Shown: one piece after another, positions 1 to 11,444 of the stretch
How the letters are laid out: each line of letters begins with the position of its first letter
Numbering within the stretch: the stretch's first letter is position 1
NCBI GenBank assembly: GCA_033297075.1
Contig: MU858080.1
Span: forward strand, 1 to 64,000
Length of the DNA: 64,000 nt
Origin: Rhypophila decipiens
Lineage: Eukaryota; Ascomycota; Sordariomycetes; Sordariales; Naviculisporaceae
Reading direction: 5' to 3'
Notes under the pieces: generated by a model
What the model saw: only the letters and a program-made list of their open reading frames with translations
Told to the model about the DNA's origin: nothing
Databases searched by the model: none
Program-made: the position numbers and the translations under genes

Positions 1-84
1 TTGGCAGCTCAGAATGGACACGCCGAGGCCGTTGCGGCTGTTGTGGCTGCTGGGGCCAGCGTGGATGCTCAATGTGATGGATGA
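1..84 (+). CDS. C-terminal fragment of an ankyrin-repeat protein (cut by window edge)
   Basis: Frame 1 is open from the first base to a TGA at 82-84 and encodes 27 residues. They match the second half of an ankyrin repeat: a LAAQNGH helix turn, an alanine/valine-rich second helix, then GASVDAQ, which corresponds to the GADVNA hairpin. Ankyrin repeats are protein-interaction modules, and in fungi they are often found in NACHT/NLR-like or other accessory proteins. Only the 3' end is visible, so the parent architecture cannot be told. The stop falls right after one repeat with no tail. This could be a true C-terminus or a premature stop in a decaying repeat array. Confidence is moderate because only 27 residues support it. 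Confidence 0.6.
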   Translation: MAAQNGHAEAVAAVVAAGASVDAQCDG

Positions 85-3000
85 TGCCATCGGGGCTAAC
101 GCCACGTTCCTTTGGCGAGATGCAAAGTGGATCCAACTGTGGATCCTACCTCGCTTATAAAGTGTCACGACCACACAGCACATTCTTCCCTTACTGGCTT
201 ATCTAAGGCAGAGCGGACGGGATGCCGAGTTTTCCAGTAGGTATGGTCGTATGTGATATATTGTTCGAAGCGGTAAGGTTATATTGTTACCGTCTGCTCT
301 GTTTGTTGGACTTCTTTACCATCTTTGTTCTTTCTGTCTCTCTCCGAAACATGGGACAAAGGGTCCCAGGACACGTAGAGAAGTGAGGAGTGGGTTTTGT
401 AGAGGAATCCAATATGATGATGGGAACTGTCTTCAGATATGTCAAGAAACTAGCATGGTGAGGTAAGATTGTAGCAAGCGAGAGAAATTCCTCATGTTTT
501 ATCTAATACTTCGATAGTAACCCATGATATCTAGCCACGGACATCTTGCCCATGGCACATACCGTACATGTGTCGAAGGTTTAGATACAAATAGGATATT
601 CGATATCTCGATTTATGACAAATCCTATTACTCGTATCAGTACTTTTCTCTTTTCATCTAATCTCTTTCACAGGAGGCGTTACTTAATAATTAGCCAAGT
701 AAAATATTCTCATAAGAGTAGAATTAGTTCTTGGCATCGATTCGTGAAAATTTACAGAAAATGTTCCCATTCACGATTTGTCGGTGAGGGAGGGCCACCT
801 GGATTACATGATGCCAATGCCATTCTATGTAAGAATGCTGCTGCTTACGTAGACAGATAATTATGACCACTTCCTTCTCAAAGCAGCACAGAATCGGCCC
901 AACTAATAATCAAGTCAAGAACTAGAACTCCAGGTTGAGTGAGTCATACACTGAAATATTCATGGCTTCCAACGTGTGAGATAAGAGGTTAGTCACTAGG
1001 AGGGACTGAAAGTTGAAGGCCAAGAATTTGTTTGTCACGCCTCAATGCTGGCTTGGCTTCACGACATTAATAAACTCCCCGTGACAAACCCAAGACTTAC
1101 AATTCTTCGTTATTGGACCCCAGCAGAAATTAAGACTCATACGTCACATAATCTTGCACATGAGAGAGGGTGGACAGCAGTTCATGTCCGTACTATTTCC
1201 CCATCATCGGCAGCTCGAGCCAAACACCACCAAAACCCCACGTTGCCTCCAAGGGGAGAAATTGCGCTTGAGGTTTTCTTTAAATAAATTTTTTTTTCCA
1301 CATCAAAACCTCTTCACTTTGAAAATTTTCTGTTCACAAGTGAACAAAAGAAGAACCAGCCTTGTGCTTGCCCCCCTTTGGCGTGCCACGCTGTCTGCCG
1401 TCCATCCAAGCCGTCCGTCATTGTTTCCCAGAGATGCTTGGCATCATCCCATCACCCACTCGCCCCGGCTTGGCAAAAGCTTGTTTTTTCTCGCGGCGTT
1501 CTTTTAACCTCCACCAGGGATGTCCCGGGGGCCCGTGCTGGTGGTGGATTCTTTCGCTTGCTTGTTGAAATCAGTACGTAGCAGGTGTCTGATCGTTCTT
1601 GTTCGTCTTCTGGATTTTTCTTGTGAGATTGTTCTCGTCGTGATAAGAGGCATTGGGGTCGGGATAGGGGTTTTGACTCCTCTGGCGCTGTCTCATTCAC
1701 TTGATGTGACCAAGCAGCATGTCATATGAAATCCAAGAAACTTCAATATCAAAAATATCGCATTAAAAGGAACTTGTAAATGAAACCGATGGTCGGAAGC
1801 AAACCCATGCTTTCCACGAGCACATGCCAATTTACAAGCGGCAAGACGATATCAATTCCCAGACAATGACGGTGAGCGGTTTGGACTTGGCTCCTACCTG
1901 CCAAGCCAAGTACGTACATATGTAGTGAGCATGCATGAAGCTCTCAGTTCATCTCGGGAAGGTGCTTGATATCTCATTCTCGCAAGTTGTTGGAATTGAC
2001 AAATTCCCAGCGCGCATCGCCGCCACGTGTTGAGCTTCTTTGATTTGTTTCATCGTCATCGACCGACCCTGTTTCTTGCAGGGGGTACCCCTCCACGGCT
2101 CAGAGCTCCCCCTGTCTCTTGGAGTCAACTACCCCACCACTTAGAGAATTGAGGTTGTACACTTGTACTCCCCTGATCGCTTTTTTTACACCTTGATCGC
2201 ACGGGTCAATGGGTCTTGCACGTTCGGGCAAAGGCAACCCGAGGAGCTTGTCGCGGCGAAGACCTCAATGACGACGTATGCGCCATGCGTAGGCTTCCAT
2301 GGCATCAATCCAGGGATCACGGCAATCCCAAGAAAATACGACCCTTCCAGCGTTGTGGCTTGCCTCTTATGGTCATTGGTAAGGCTTTCGATCCTGTAAA
2401 TAAATGAGGAGACAGGCTCGATCGCTTCGGTGTTTAGAGGGGGGGACCCTCTAACAGGCCAGAATCCAGAGTTGACACGACCGAGACAGCCAACCACAGG
2501 GCACCTAACTTGGCTTCTCCAATCAAGCTGCGGTTGGTGACGAGATGGTATTCTCCGGTTCCGGGGCCCGAAATCCAGAAACCCATTCCTAATCTGTGGT
2601 GAAACGACCACCCGGTCACCAGGTGGTCCATCTTCTCGAGGAAAAGGATTCGGTGGCTGACGGGATTGGCAGATGAGTTTGAGGTGGGGTCATCTGAAGT
2701 GACTTCCGAGGTACGTATTCGGCACAGGACCGTGGACCTGCAGAGCGGTCAGCTTCTCGGATAGTTGCTGAGTCTTGACAGGTCCTTGTTTATACACCGC
2801 TGCTTAGAGCTTGTTTCTGTTACCTCGGCATCCTGGAGTAAAATATTGATGGTCTTGACAGAGCTCGAGACGGAGTTCTGGATGTGGTGTTGTGCAACCA
2901 GCCTCCAGGTTCAGTTGAGAGCGGTACCAAACGCCAAGAATGCCTTGATCGGATTCAATAGCTGTTTTGAGGGTGTCCTGGACAGCAAATCGGGTTCTGT

Positions 3001-6000
3001 GTTCTGCTGAGATATGTGGCGCCTGGAGGATGGGAGACGGATCACGACATTTGGATGCCGTTCACCTCTGCCATGCAAGTGTCATGGCGATTCGAACTGA
3101 GGCAGCCCGCCAAGGCATCTACATTGTAAAGAATACCTCCGAAATACGGGTTAGTGGAAGCCAAGTCACCCACGCGAACAAGCGAGCAAGCAATGCATGG
3201 AGCTTTTATTAGGGCCCTAGAGCCAAGGAATTGATCAATAGGGGATGTGCGGAGCTCGGCAGCCAATCACCATTGGCGGATCTCTCGCCTGGATGCCGGT
3301 AAGATAGATGCGGCGACGGGCAGGATAGAAATTCCTCCCCCATTACCGCTTGAATAGCGGATGCACGGCTTTGACCTGGAGAAACAAGAACAAGAAGAAG
3401 GTGCCATGTAATAAGGGAGAAGAGAAAAATAAAATGCCTCATACATTGCTGATTTGCTCAGACCCGACGGAGAGGACAAACATGGACAGCACAGCAGGCT
3501 TGATGCAAGAGTCCGACTAATTGTCGACCTGCTGGATGCTTGATTACGAATCTGACCAAGACGACCTAACAAAGGCAAGAGATATCCATGCGGGCATCAT
3601 GTCTGCTGTAGGTAGGTAGTAGTTGCTGTACGGGTAGTTCAGGAAAAGGATGGGTGTCGGTGCGTCACCTGGAATGGGAAAAGGACGATGGAGAATCGAT
3701 GCAAAGGAGGGGCGCCGGACGGGAACAGTAAGAGGCCTTGAAGTGATGCGTAGAGAGGGTTGCTGAAGGCGGCTTCTCGATAACGAAGGAGAACATTGGT
3801 TGAGCATGACAGGAATAGGTCTGTGAAATACAAGTGTGGACGGCGAATCTCTCCTTGCCCGCCGGATTTACGCAATCATGGCATGGATGTAATTGCCGGT
3901 GTGATTGCTGATTGCTGATTGCTCCTGCCATGACTGCTGATAGGACTTGTTCATGTGGTGTGGTGAATGATGCTTCACGGAAACTGTTCCTTCCTGCTCT
4001 TGTTGGCCGGGCCCAGGTCATTAGGTGGGAAGTCGCGAACCAATCTTCTTTAAGCCGAGGGGGAGCCACGAAGGCACGAGACACTTTCAACAAGATTCAA
4101 CAACATGAAGCCTCGAATCCACCTAATGCTCAGACATCGTGGGTAACTCTTTAACTCTTGGCGCGAATCTCGATAGTTTTAACATGGACGTCCCGCTGCC
4201 GATTCCCCTTCCCCACCTCACCCAAATACTGCTTACGTTAGGACGAGCGGTCAAGAACTAAGATCCATGAAGTGCTTAGCCACCCGGGTTGTACGCTCCA
4301 GAATCTCATCCAAACAGGACAGAGTTCGATCGTATGCATGCAACAGGGGAAAGCAGCTGTGAGATCCCACATTAGGGCGTGAAAAGTGCACTGGGTAGTG
4401 ATCGCAACCCGAAACCCGGAGGGCTGGCCCAGTAATACAATGCCCGTGGGAATACCAGCACTGGACCGGCCCTGAAAGCGGCGGACAAGGAACAAAGCAA
4501 AGACACGAGGTTGAGCCTTTGGCAGCCGATGTCGAACGACCTTGGTGAAAGAACACCGGTGATGTTCGTTTTTGTTACAGGCCGAGACCGAGTACCTACG
4601 GGGTACCGGGTATTACAATACCGCGTTGATACCCCTCAATACCTTCCCTCCGTAGCAAACTCGGAGTTGATGCAAGTTCCTCTTTGTAGAGTATTGCACT
4701 GTACAACCCCAACACTCAGTATCGCTAGGGCTGGCCGATCATCAGCCTCCAGGGCCCTGTGTCTGGTGTTCCACCAACTCGGACCACGCTGTCAGTGAAT
4801 AGAAATGAGACAAAAGGGGATCAGAAGAAAGAAAGGGGTCATATATATTACCACGAAAAACACTATTTCAGGTTGGAGGAGCGATGCCTTCGGTCTGGCT
4901 GGCTCACAGGTTCTAGGCCCTCACGCCCTATCAAGTGTATTTATCATCCCATCCTTCATCTACCGTGGGCTGCGCCCCTCTTCCACCCATCCGTTGTTCC
5001 TGTCTCTTTGACTGAATTACACAGTCATCGACCTCTGCGTGGAAGCGTCCAGCAACTCAAACCACCTGTGGACGGCAATTGTTGTTCCAGGGTGTTTTTT
5101 TTCATCTCTGTCAGGTGGACAGGAAGATCTTGTCTTCAACCTAAACCTCAGACACCTTAGCGGGCCAACCATTGCCAATGTAACGACCCGAAAACAAGCC
5201 GCAACCGTACGCTACTTGCCACCCAAAAAAAAACCAGGCGCCCTTCAAGTTACGGAACTTCCTTCCATCCACCACCACGGTTCGTAGACTTTACAAGTAT
5301 TACGTACCGTGGCAGTGGCTGTGGTAGCGGCCAACAGTCATCCTTAGGCTCAAAGGTTCACTCACCAATAACTGGTACCCTGAGGTCAATTCCCATCGAT
5401 TCTACCGCCCCGCCGTCGCCGAGTGACTCGCAGAGTCAGCTCTGCCATAGAAACTTCTTTCCTGCAGCAGGGCGTCTCCTATCCTTTTACGAAACAACCG
5501 AGTCTATATTACCAATTTTGAGAATTTTATTTTGCCTTGTCCACTGCGAAAGACTTCCAGAAGCCGAAAAAGAGGGGCAGAGGGGCAGTCAGAGTTACGG
5601 GAAATACCACCAAATCCCACACTCAACCTCTGCATCACCTATTTCTTACCTAAACCAAGGACGCACGAGCCCACTCGGAAGATCCAGAGTCTGCTTGGGA
5701 GCTGGGTCATAAGGAGGTACCTAAACCTGCGAGCCGTGACTTCATCATCAACCAACTTTATAACAAGTTCGCCGCCCCAACCAGGCGCAACCAAGACAAC
5801 CTTTTCATGTCTTTGAAACCCGTTCTCTAAATTCACACGATGGCTCTCCACTCACCCAAAAGTCTTGTTCCACTATAATTCTCCGCTCTTACTAGCACCG
5901 AATTTTACCTTCAGTCCTCTCAAAGGTCTTGTCTTGGATTACACTAGAACCTGCTTTCCAACAGATCCCGACTGACAGTCCATCCTTTTATTCCCTACCT

Positions 6001-6091
6001 TCCTCCTTCGCGCTCTCCCACAATACAGCACATCCTGGTCTCCAGAAGGGACTACCAGTGAAAATCGACTTGACAAGGAAAGCAAGGACTT
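85..6091. other. long intergenic region without a supported gene
   Basis: About 6 kb between the ankyrin fragment and the kinase gene. Open frames here are short, mostly lack ATG starts, have no recognisable domain and do not join through plausible introns. No tRNA with both box A and box B was seen. Small simple repeats occur, such as a triplicated gattgct motif near 3902-3922. The last kilobase is pyrimidine-rich and probably holds the promoter and transcribed leader of the downstream kinase. Confidence 0.5.
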
Positions 6092-6539
6092 TTGGTTCTC
6101 CACTGTTGCGCACCAGAATACCGAATTGAACCCGCAAACCCACCAGCGCCTCGCCCATCTATCCCGACACCTCGCCCTGCCGGTTCGCTCTCGGAGAAGT
6201 CCACCAATTATTCCGGTGGAAACCTCAAAACTCCAAACACTTCTTCCTCTGCAAGGAGAAGAATTGAGGCCGTCACCTCTGCCACCGCCGCGGTTTTGAG
6301 CGTCGAAAAGGAAAATTGGGCGGCTCTGCCCACTCGTTAAGGCGCTCTTGCCGCCACTTTCGCTGTTGCTTGCATAAGCGCAGTGACCAGGACCCCAAAA
6401 TTTACTTGCAGCTTACCTTGTGACAACCCCTCAGTCCAACCCATCTCCGTCACCCTCCCAGCAGGGCCCAGGAGCCTCTCTGCCACTTTTTGTGTCGCTT
6501 TCCCAAATCCACTTTCGAGGTTTACTCCCACCGCCCCCC
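6092..6539 (+). other. probable 5' leader of the HAL4/SAT4-like kinase gene
   Basis: This stretch precedes the kinase ATG. It contains an open frame from 6092 to 6340 with coding-like Ser/Pro/Ala-rich composition but no ATG. A second frame, in phase with the kinase, is open from at least 6420 and could only begin at a near-cognate GTG. The likeliest reading is a long 5' UTR. A spliced upstream exon or near-cognate initiation cannot be excluded. Confidence 0.35.
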
Positions 6540-8128
6540 ATGGCGAGCGGTTCCGAAGCCAAATCTTCCTCCTCCTCGCAACGCGCATCACAGCCGTCGT
6601 CGATCAGATCAGTCGAACGGTCGCCCAAGCTAAATGGTCAAAATGGCCTGCCGATGCCCTCGGGCTCGGTCGAGCAACTGGCCAAGCCTGTTGAGAAGGG
6701 GTCAGTGAAGGAGAGGTTGACTCGCATGTTCTCTACAAAGGATGCATCCCAAAAAGCCGCCGCCGCCGAAGCCGCCATGAGGAAAGCCGGTGTCGATGCA
6801 TCGAGAGTCGGCACACCGGCACATAGTGCAACTCCTCAGCCTGGCGCGAAACCCGCTACACCGCAACGCCAGATGTCCATCTCCGATGCCCTGATGGAGA
6901 AATCAACCGCAACTGGTGCCAAGGCCAAGACGGCGAACGGCAAGGAGGTCCCACATCAACGCTTCGAGCTCGACCCCAATGCTACGGGTGGTCACGAGCA
7001 CTTTCTGAGATCCAGTCGTCGCCAAGAGAAGCTCACCGACATGATCAAGTCGCTTCTTGGCAAGAAACCGGAACAGGTGGCGGAAAATGACCTGTCATTG
7101 GTCTCAAGTTGGGTTGACACTCTCAAGAGGGAGAAGGACGGCGCCGTTCCTGCTGAGCGGAAACCGGGTACTCACAATGTATCAGCTTCGCTAGTAGAAA
7201 AGTATGGCAAGTGCCAGGAGGTCGTCGGCCGTGGAGCCTTTGGTATCGTGCGTATCTCGCACAAGAAGAACGAAGCCGGTGGTGGGGAGAAGCTCTTTGC
7301 TGTCAAAGAGTTCCGCCGCAGACCCGAGGAGACGGAAAAGAAGTACAGCAAGCGTCTGACGGCCGAATTCTGCATCTCCTCGTCCTTGAGGCATCCCAAC
7401 GTCATCCATACCCTGGACCTGCTCAAAGATGCCAAGGGTGACTACTGTGAAGTGATGGAGTTTTGCGCCGGCGGTGATCTATACACCCTCATTCTCTCGG
7501 CCGGAAAGCTCGAGGTCGCCGAGGCCGATTGTTTCTTCAAGCAGATGATGCGTGGTGTCGAGTACATGCACGAGATGGGCGTAGCCCATCGTGATCTCAA
7601 GCCGGAAAATCTCCTCCTGACGACGCGGGGTGCGATCAAAATCACCGACTTTGGAAACGGCGAATGCTTCCGCATGGCTTGGGAGAACGATGCACACATG
7701 GTTTCGGGTCTTTGTGGGTCGGCTCCGTATATTGCCCCCGAAGAGTATATCGACAAGGAATTCGATGCGCGCGCAGTTGATGTGTGGGCTTGCGGTGTGA
7801 TCTACATGGCCATGAGAACAGGGCGCCATCTCTGGAGATTGGCCAGAAGGGATGAGGATGAGTTTTATGCTCGATACCTTGAAGGCCGCCGGGATGAAGA
7901 GGGTTACGGCCCAATCGAATCATTACACAGGGTACGTGTCCGCCCTAACACAATCGACTGACATGTGTGACAAGCAGTTCTAACTCGAAAAAACAGGCTC
8001 GTTGCAGAAACGTCATCTACTCCATTCTAGATCCAAACCCCTCGCGCAGGATCACAGCCTCACAAGTTCTCAAATCCGAGTGGGGCCGTGAAATAAAACT
8101 TTGCAAGGCCGGCGAGGAAGGGCTTTAA
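6540..8128 (+). CDS. SAT4: HAL4/SAT4-type serine/threonine protein kinase
   Basis: Two exons, 6540-7931 and 7997-8128, give 507 aa. The intron has a GTACGT donor, a CTAAC branch and a CAG acceptor. The start has a good context (ATGG after a C run). Residues 1-215 are a Ser/Ala/Pro-rich, probably disordered region. The kinase domain runs from about 220 to 505: glycine loop GRGAFGIV, lysine in FAVKEF, catalytic loop [15 protein letters not shown] at the metal site, and APEEY. The ending with [10 protein letters not shown] is typical of the yeast Hal4/Sat4-Hal5-Npr1 group. In yeast these kinases stabilise nutrient transporters and control the Trk1/Trk2 potassium transporters, giving salt tolerance. 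That role is inferred from family membership. A related Npr1-group paralog is the main alternative. No 3' neighbour suggests co-regulation. Confidence 0.85.
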
Positions 8129-11060
8129 CACACGCTCCGCCAGGCGTTACTTCTAGAGTCTCGTCTGGTGGAACGAATGTTGGTTTTGTGTCGAGAACGA
8201 GTTATTCAGCATCTACGTTGCAGCACGTATTACACGAAGCACATTTAATGATGATGGAATTTCCTCTTTGTGGAGGCATTCCGGGAGGAACGTTGTGGGT
8301 TGAGGAAGAAAAGAGTTGCAGCATGGGGAACGGGGCTCGGGCACACCATGGATGGAACAGGATGGATGGCGGATTAGTACAATTTTGCTGTTGTTCTTGT
8401 CTGTCATTAGTCCTTACTTCATTTTTGTTGTTTCCAAGGCTCCCGAGTCCCGTATCCAAGAAAACACACAAACACCCACGGAGTGCATCCATATTGAACG
8501 CAGCAATGAAGGTGATGTCTTGATGGATAAAAAAGCACGGCTTTTGGTTTTTCTACACTTTTTCTTTTAATACTTACCCATTTATTTTGAGCCTTTCTCG
8601 AGCTCTTACTCTTCTTTCTTTCGCTTCTTGTTTTAGCATAGGAGTTTCAGGAGCAGCACAAGCCACTTTCGTTTTTTCGCATTTTCAGTCATTCACAGTT
8701 TTCACTTGTCATATTCGCCCGCCCAACCATCCAGCCGCGTCTCCGCATCTTTGGCACGCACCACATCACTTACACCCTACCCAGTCCAGTATATGATAAG
8801 TATTCTTTTATTCTATCAATACTACACGTCTGATCCTTTTCCTTTTCGATTCCTCTTTTTGGTACGTAGGCGGGCGGGTGGCGGTTAGGCTGCTTTTACT
8901 AGTTTAAATCGGTGGAGGAATGGATGGGATGGGAGGGACTAGCCTTGCTATTTATTTTTATTTTCTTCTTCTATATACCGATATACCATTAAGAGGCTGT
9001 TTGATCTTCGCTCTTTCGTTACACGTACTTATATATATCATGTCACGTTCTTCTTCGATCCGACCATACATACCAGTTTGGCCGACTTGTCCACTTTTCA
9101 TTGTGACTTGGCGGCAGTGGCGAAGGTGGTGGTGAAGGTTCTTTTCGTCCTCCGAAATCCACATACCCACGAGGACATCGAGATCATCCATCATAAAAAC
9201 CCGAATCTAACCGCACGCTATAAATTTGTTGAAAATTTTCTTTTTCTTCATGCTCACTAAGGTAATGTGGCTCTGTCTGGCTTTTTTTTTTGCTTGGTTT
9301 TTGTTGGGGAACGGTCATCCACTTTCGCTCACTCACATATTGTACCGAGGCCGAGGCATGGATCGGGGCGGCGGTTAGGCATCGTGCTTCATTTGGGGGG
9401 GGAGGGGGAGGATATATATTTTTGGAAGGACGGAGGAGGTTCGGTCTGAATCTTTTTGGTATGAATGGAGTGGCAGGTTCTCGCTTTGGTGTTGGTTGTC
9501 CATGGGTGACCGGGAGGCAAGACCTGATTTTCTCCCTCCGAGTCACTTTTTCTTACCTCATTTATATAAGCCGTTGATGGCGGTGGATCAGATTTGTGTT
9601 TTCTGTCTGTCGTTCTTCATATTCTCATTTTCCGTCTACTTGTTGAACTCGGACGTTTTGTGTTGGGATAATGACTTATCTTTTTTGCATGGCGTTGTAG
9701 GCATGATTGCTTTTTGAACTTAGGTATTCTTGGGCATTTATCTACTTGGACTGTGGTTCAAGGAGATGAACCATGACTATGGGTGAACTTTGGAGTTTCG
9801 TTTGTGAATGGGAGAATGGAAGAGAGTTGCCACTAAAGGTCGAAGTAGCTCACCTCATGACGATAAACCTTTCGGAAGGCTATGGAACGGCTGGTCAAGG
9901 GCTGATGTGTTGGCCAGTTGGGATGAGCAATAAGGATCCTTTTGGGTAAAACGACGAGGAACGATGGCAATGAGATGGAAAACAGGGAAACATCCATGGA
10001 GCATAAATAATTGTCATGCCACGTACAATCCTCGGGTTTCGAGTCTTGACAACGACCAAACGGGAAGAGGCAGGCGATGAGCTTCTTGGATTTAGAGACG
10101 GTAGAATGAACAATTCACTCCCATTTGTAACAAACGTCTCAAAGCGGGAGGGGTGACTAACAAGAGTTTATCGAGCTGCCTGTTTCGGAACCCCCCCTTC
10201 AGATGGCCAAGTGATTGCCTAGGAACATGACACACTTGGTAAAGCTTATATCGACCGCGTGCTTTATTTACTTGAATGACTTGCGTCTTTTTACCTTGAT
10301 CCTGGATCATATTACTGGAAGAAGACAGCTAGCTGTGTTGATATGCGTATCGTGCCAAGAACCGCTGACCATTTCGTCCATGTCTGAATCCCGGATCGTC
10401 ATGTGTCGAGGTCGCGAAGGTAATGACATACATATCCAACATATCGACAGCACAGATGAAGCATCAGTAGAGTACGGGTACGCAGCAAAGAGTCTTTAAA
10501 TCTTTGGCTCAACTACAATCAGACTATTTGAGAGAACATTGTACACCAACTAAGGGATTCTCTTGGCCACCGAAAGGACGAAGGCATATTGTTACACAGA
10601 AATCGGACACCTTCGTCCGGTTAAAGATCATGCCCACCACCTCGCAGATTAACTCGACAGTCGAAGCTTAGAGGCCATCAAGTTCATGCAACAGTCTCCT
10701 GGTAATCATCTTGTAGATGCATCTTTTGGGGGCAGCTATTGGATCATCCATTGCTCGACGCAGAACAAAGTAGCCTGCCTGATAACTCAACAGACCTGGA
10801 CACAACATCTTTGCAGCTCAACCCATGTGTCAATCTGCCGAGCCACAGTTAATCTCACTTAATCCCAGCGATTACTCACTGAAGAGTAATAGAGAAGCGA
10901 TCACAGAAGAACCTCTGACTTTCACCACGTCCAAGTTCCCCACATACCGGTACCCCCTCTTGTAGTATCCTCCACACAGCAGAAACCCTAATCATGCAGA
11001 CATTCTCCACAATCCAACATTAGCCAGCATACTGACGAAAGCTTTCAACAAATCATATCA
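8129..11060. other. gene-poor spacer between the kinase and tRNA-Ala
   Basis: The first 1.5 kb is T-rich and contains the kinase 3' UTR. No open frame has domain content. A G-rich run lies near 9396-9410. A 9-bp inverted repeat (GGACGAAGG at 10576, its complement at 10610) could form a small hairpin. Nothing else supportable was seen. Confidence 0.5.
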
Positions 11061-11173
11061 GGGCGTGTGGCTCAGTTGGTAGAGCGTTCGCTTAGCAACT
11101 TTCCACCCTCATTCGAGGGTTGATGGTTCCTTTCCCTTGCGAAAGGTCCTGGGTTCGATTCCCAGCTCGTCCA
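11061..11173 (+). tRNA. tRNA-Ala (anticodon AGC) with a 40-nt intron
   Basis: The acceptor strand GGGCGTG at 11061 pairs with CTCGTCC at 11166-11172, followed by discriminator A at 11173. This is the same arrangement as yeast tRNA-Ala(AGC). The D arm GCTC/GAGC includes box A, and the T arm CTGGG-TTCGATT-CCCAG includes box B. The anticodon stem is TTCGC/GCGAA with loop TT-AGC-A-T. The loop is interrupted after position 37 by an intron at 11098-11137, the canonical place for nuclear tRNA introns removed by the Sen endonuclease. It decodes GCU/GCC after inosine formation at position 34. A T5 terminator follows six bases downstream. Confidence 0.93.
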
Positions 11174-11178
11174 AAAGC

Positions 11179-11183
11179 TTTTT
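11179..11183 (+). terminator. RNA polymerase III T5 terminator of tRNA-Ala
   Basis: A run of five T begins six bases after the discriminator base of the tRNA, the normal position for a Pol III stop. It lies between the tRNA and the long palindrome that follows. Confidence 0.75.
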
Positions 11184-11188
11184 GACTC

Positions 11189-11333
11189 AAGCGAGAAAGC
11201 GCGTGTTTATATCCGTTATATCGGTGCTTGCCTCTGATGGCAAGAAACTATCGACGCAATGAGTATCGATAGTTTCCTGCTATCTAGGCAAGCAGCCCCG
11301 ATATGACGAATATGAACACGCGCTTTCTCGCTT
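11189..11333. repeat. 145-bp imperfect palindrome able to form a long hairpin
   Basis: The outer 19 bases at 11189-11207 (starting AAGCGAGAAAGCGCG) are perfectly complementary to 11315-11333. The inner arms also match, with a few mismatches and small bulges, down to a terminal ACTATCGA/TCGATAGT pairing around a loop of about nine bases near 11256. A transcript would fold into one long imperfect stem of roughly 65 bp. It starts 15 bp after tRNA-Ala, and another T5 lies at about 11346. It could be a small MITE, or a hairpin precursor of small RNA (milRNA-like). No coding potential. Confidence 0.8.
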
Positions 11334-11444
11334 TCTAATAGACTCATTTTTATTTATTTAAGATACTTCTTATATTATTTTAATCTCCTTGTTCAAGCAC
11401 AGCCGTCCTCTTTTCAATCCCCCAGATAACCTAACAATCATTAA

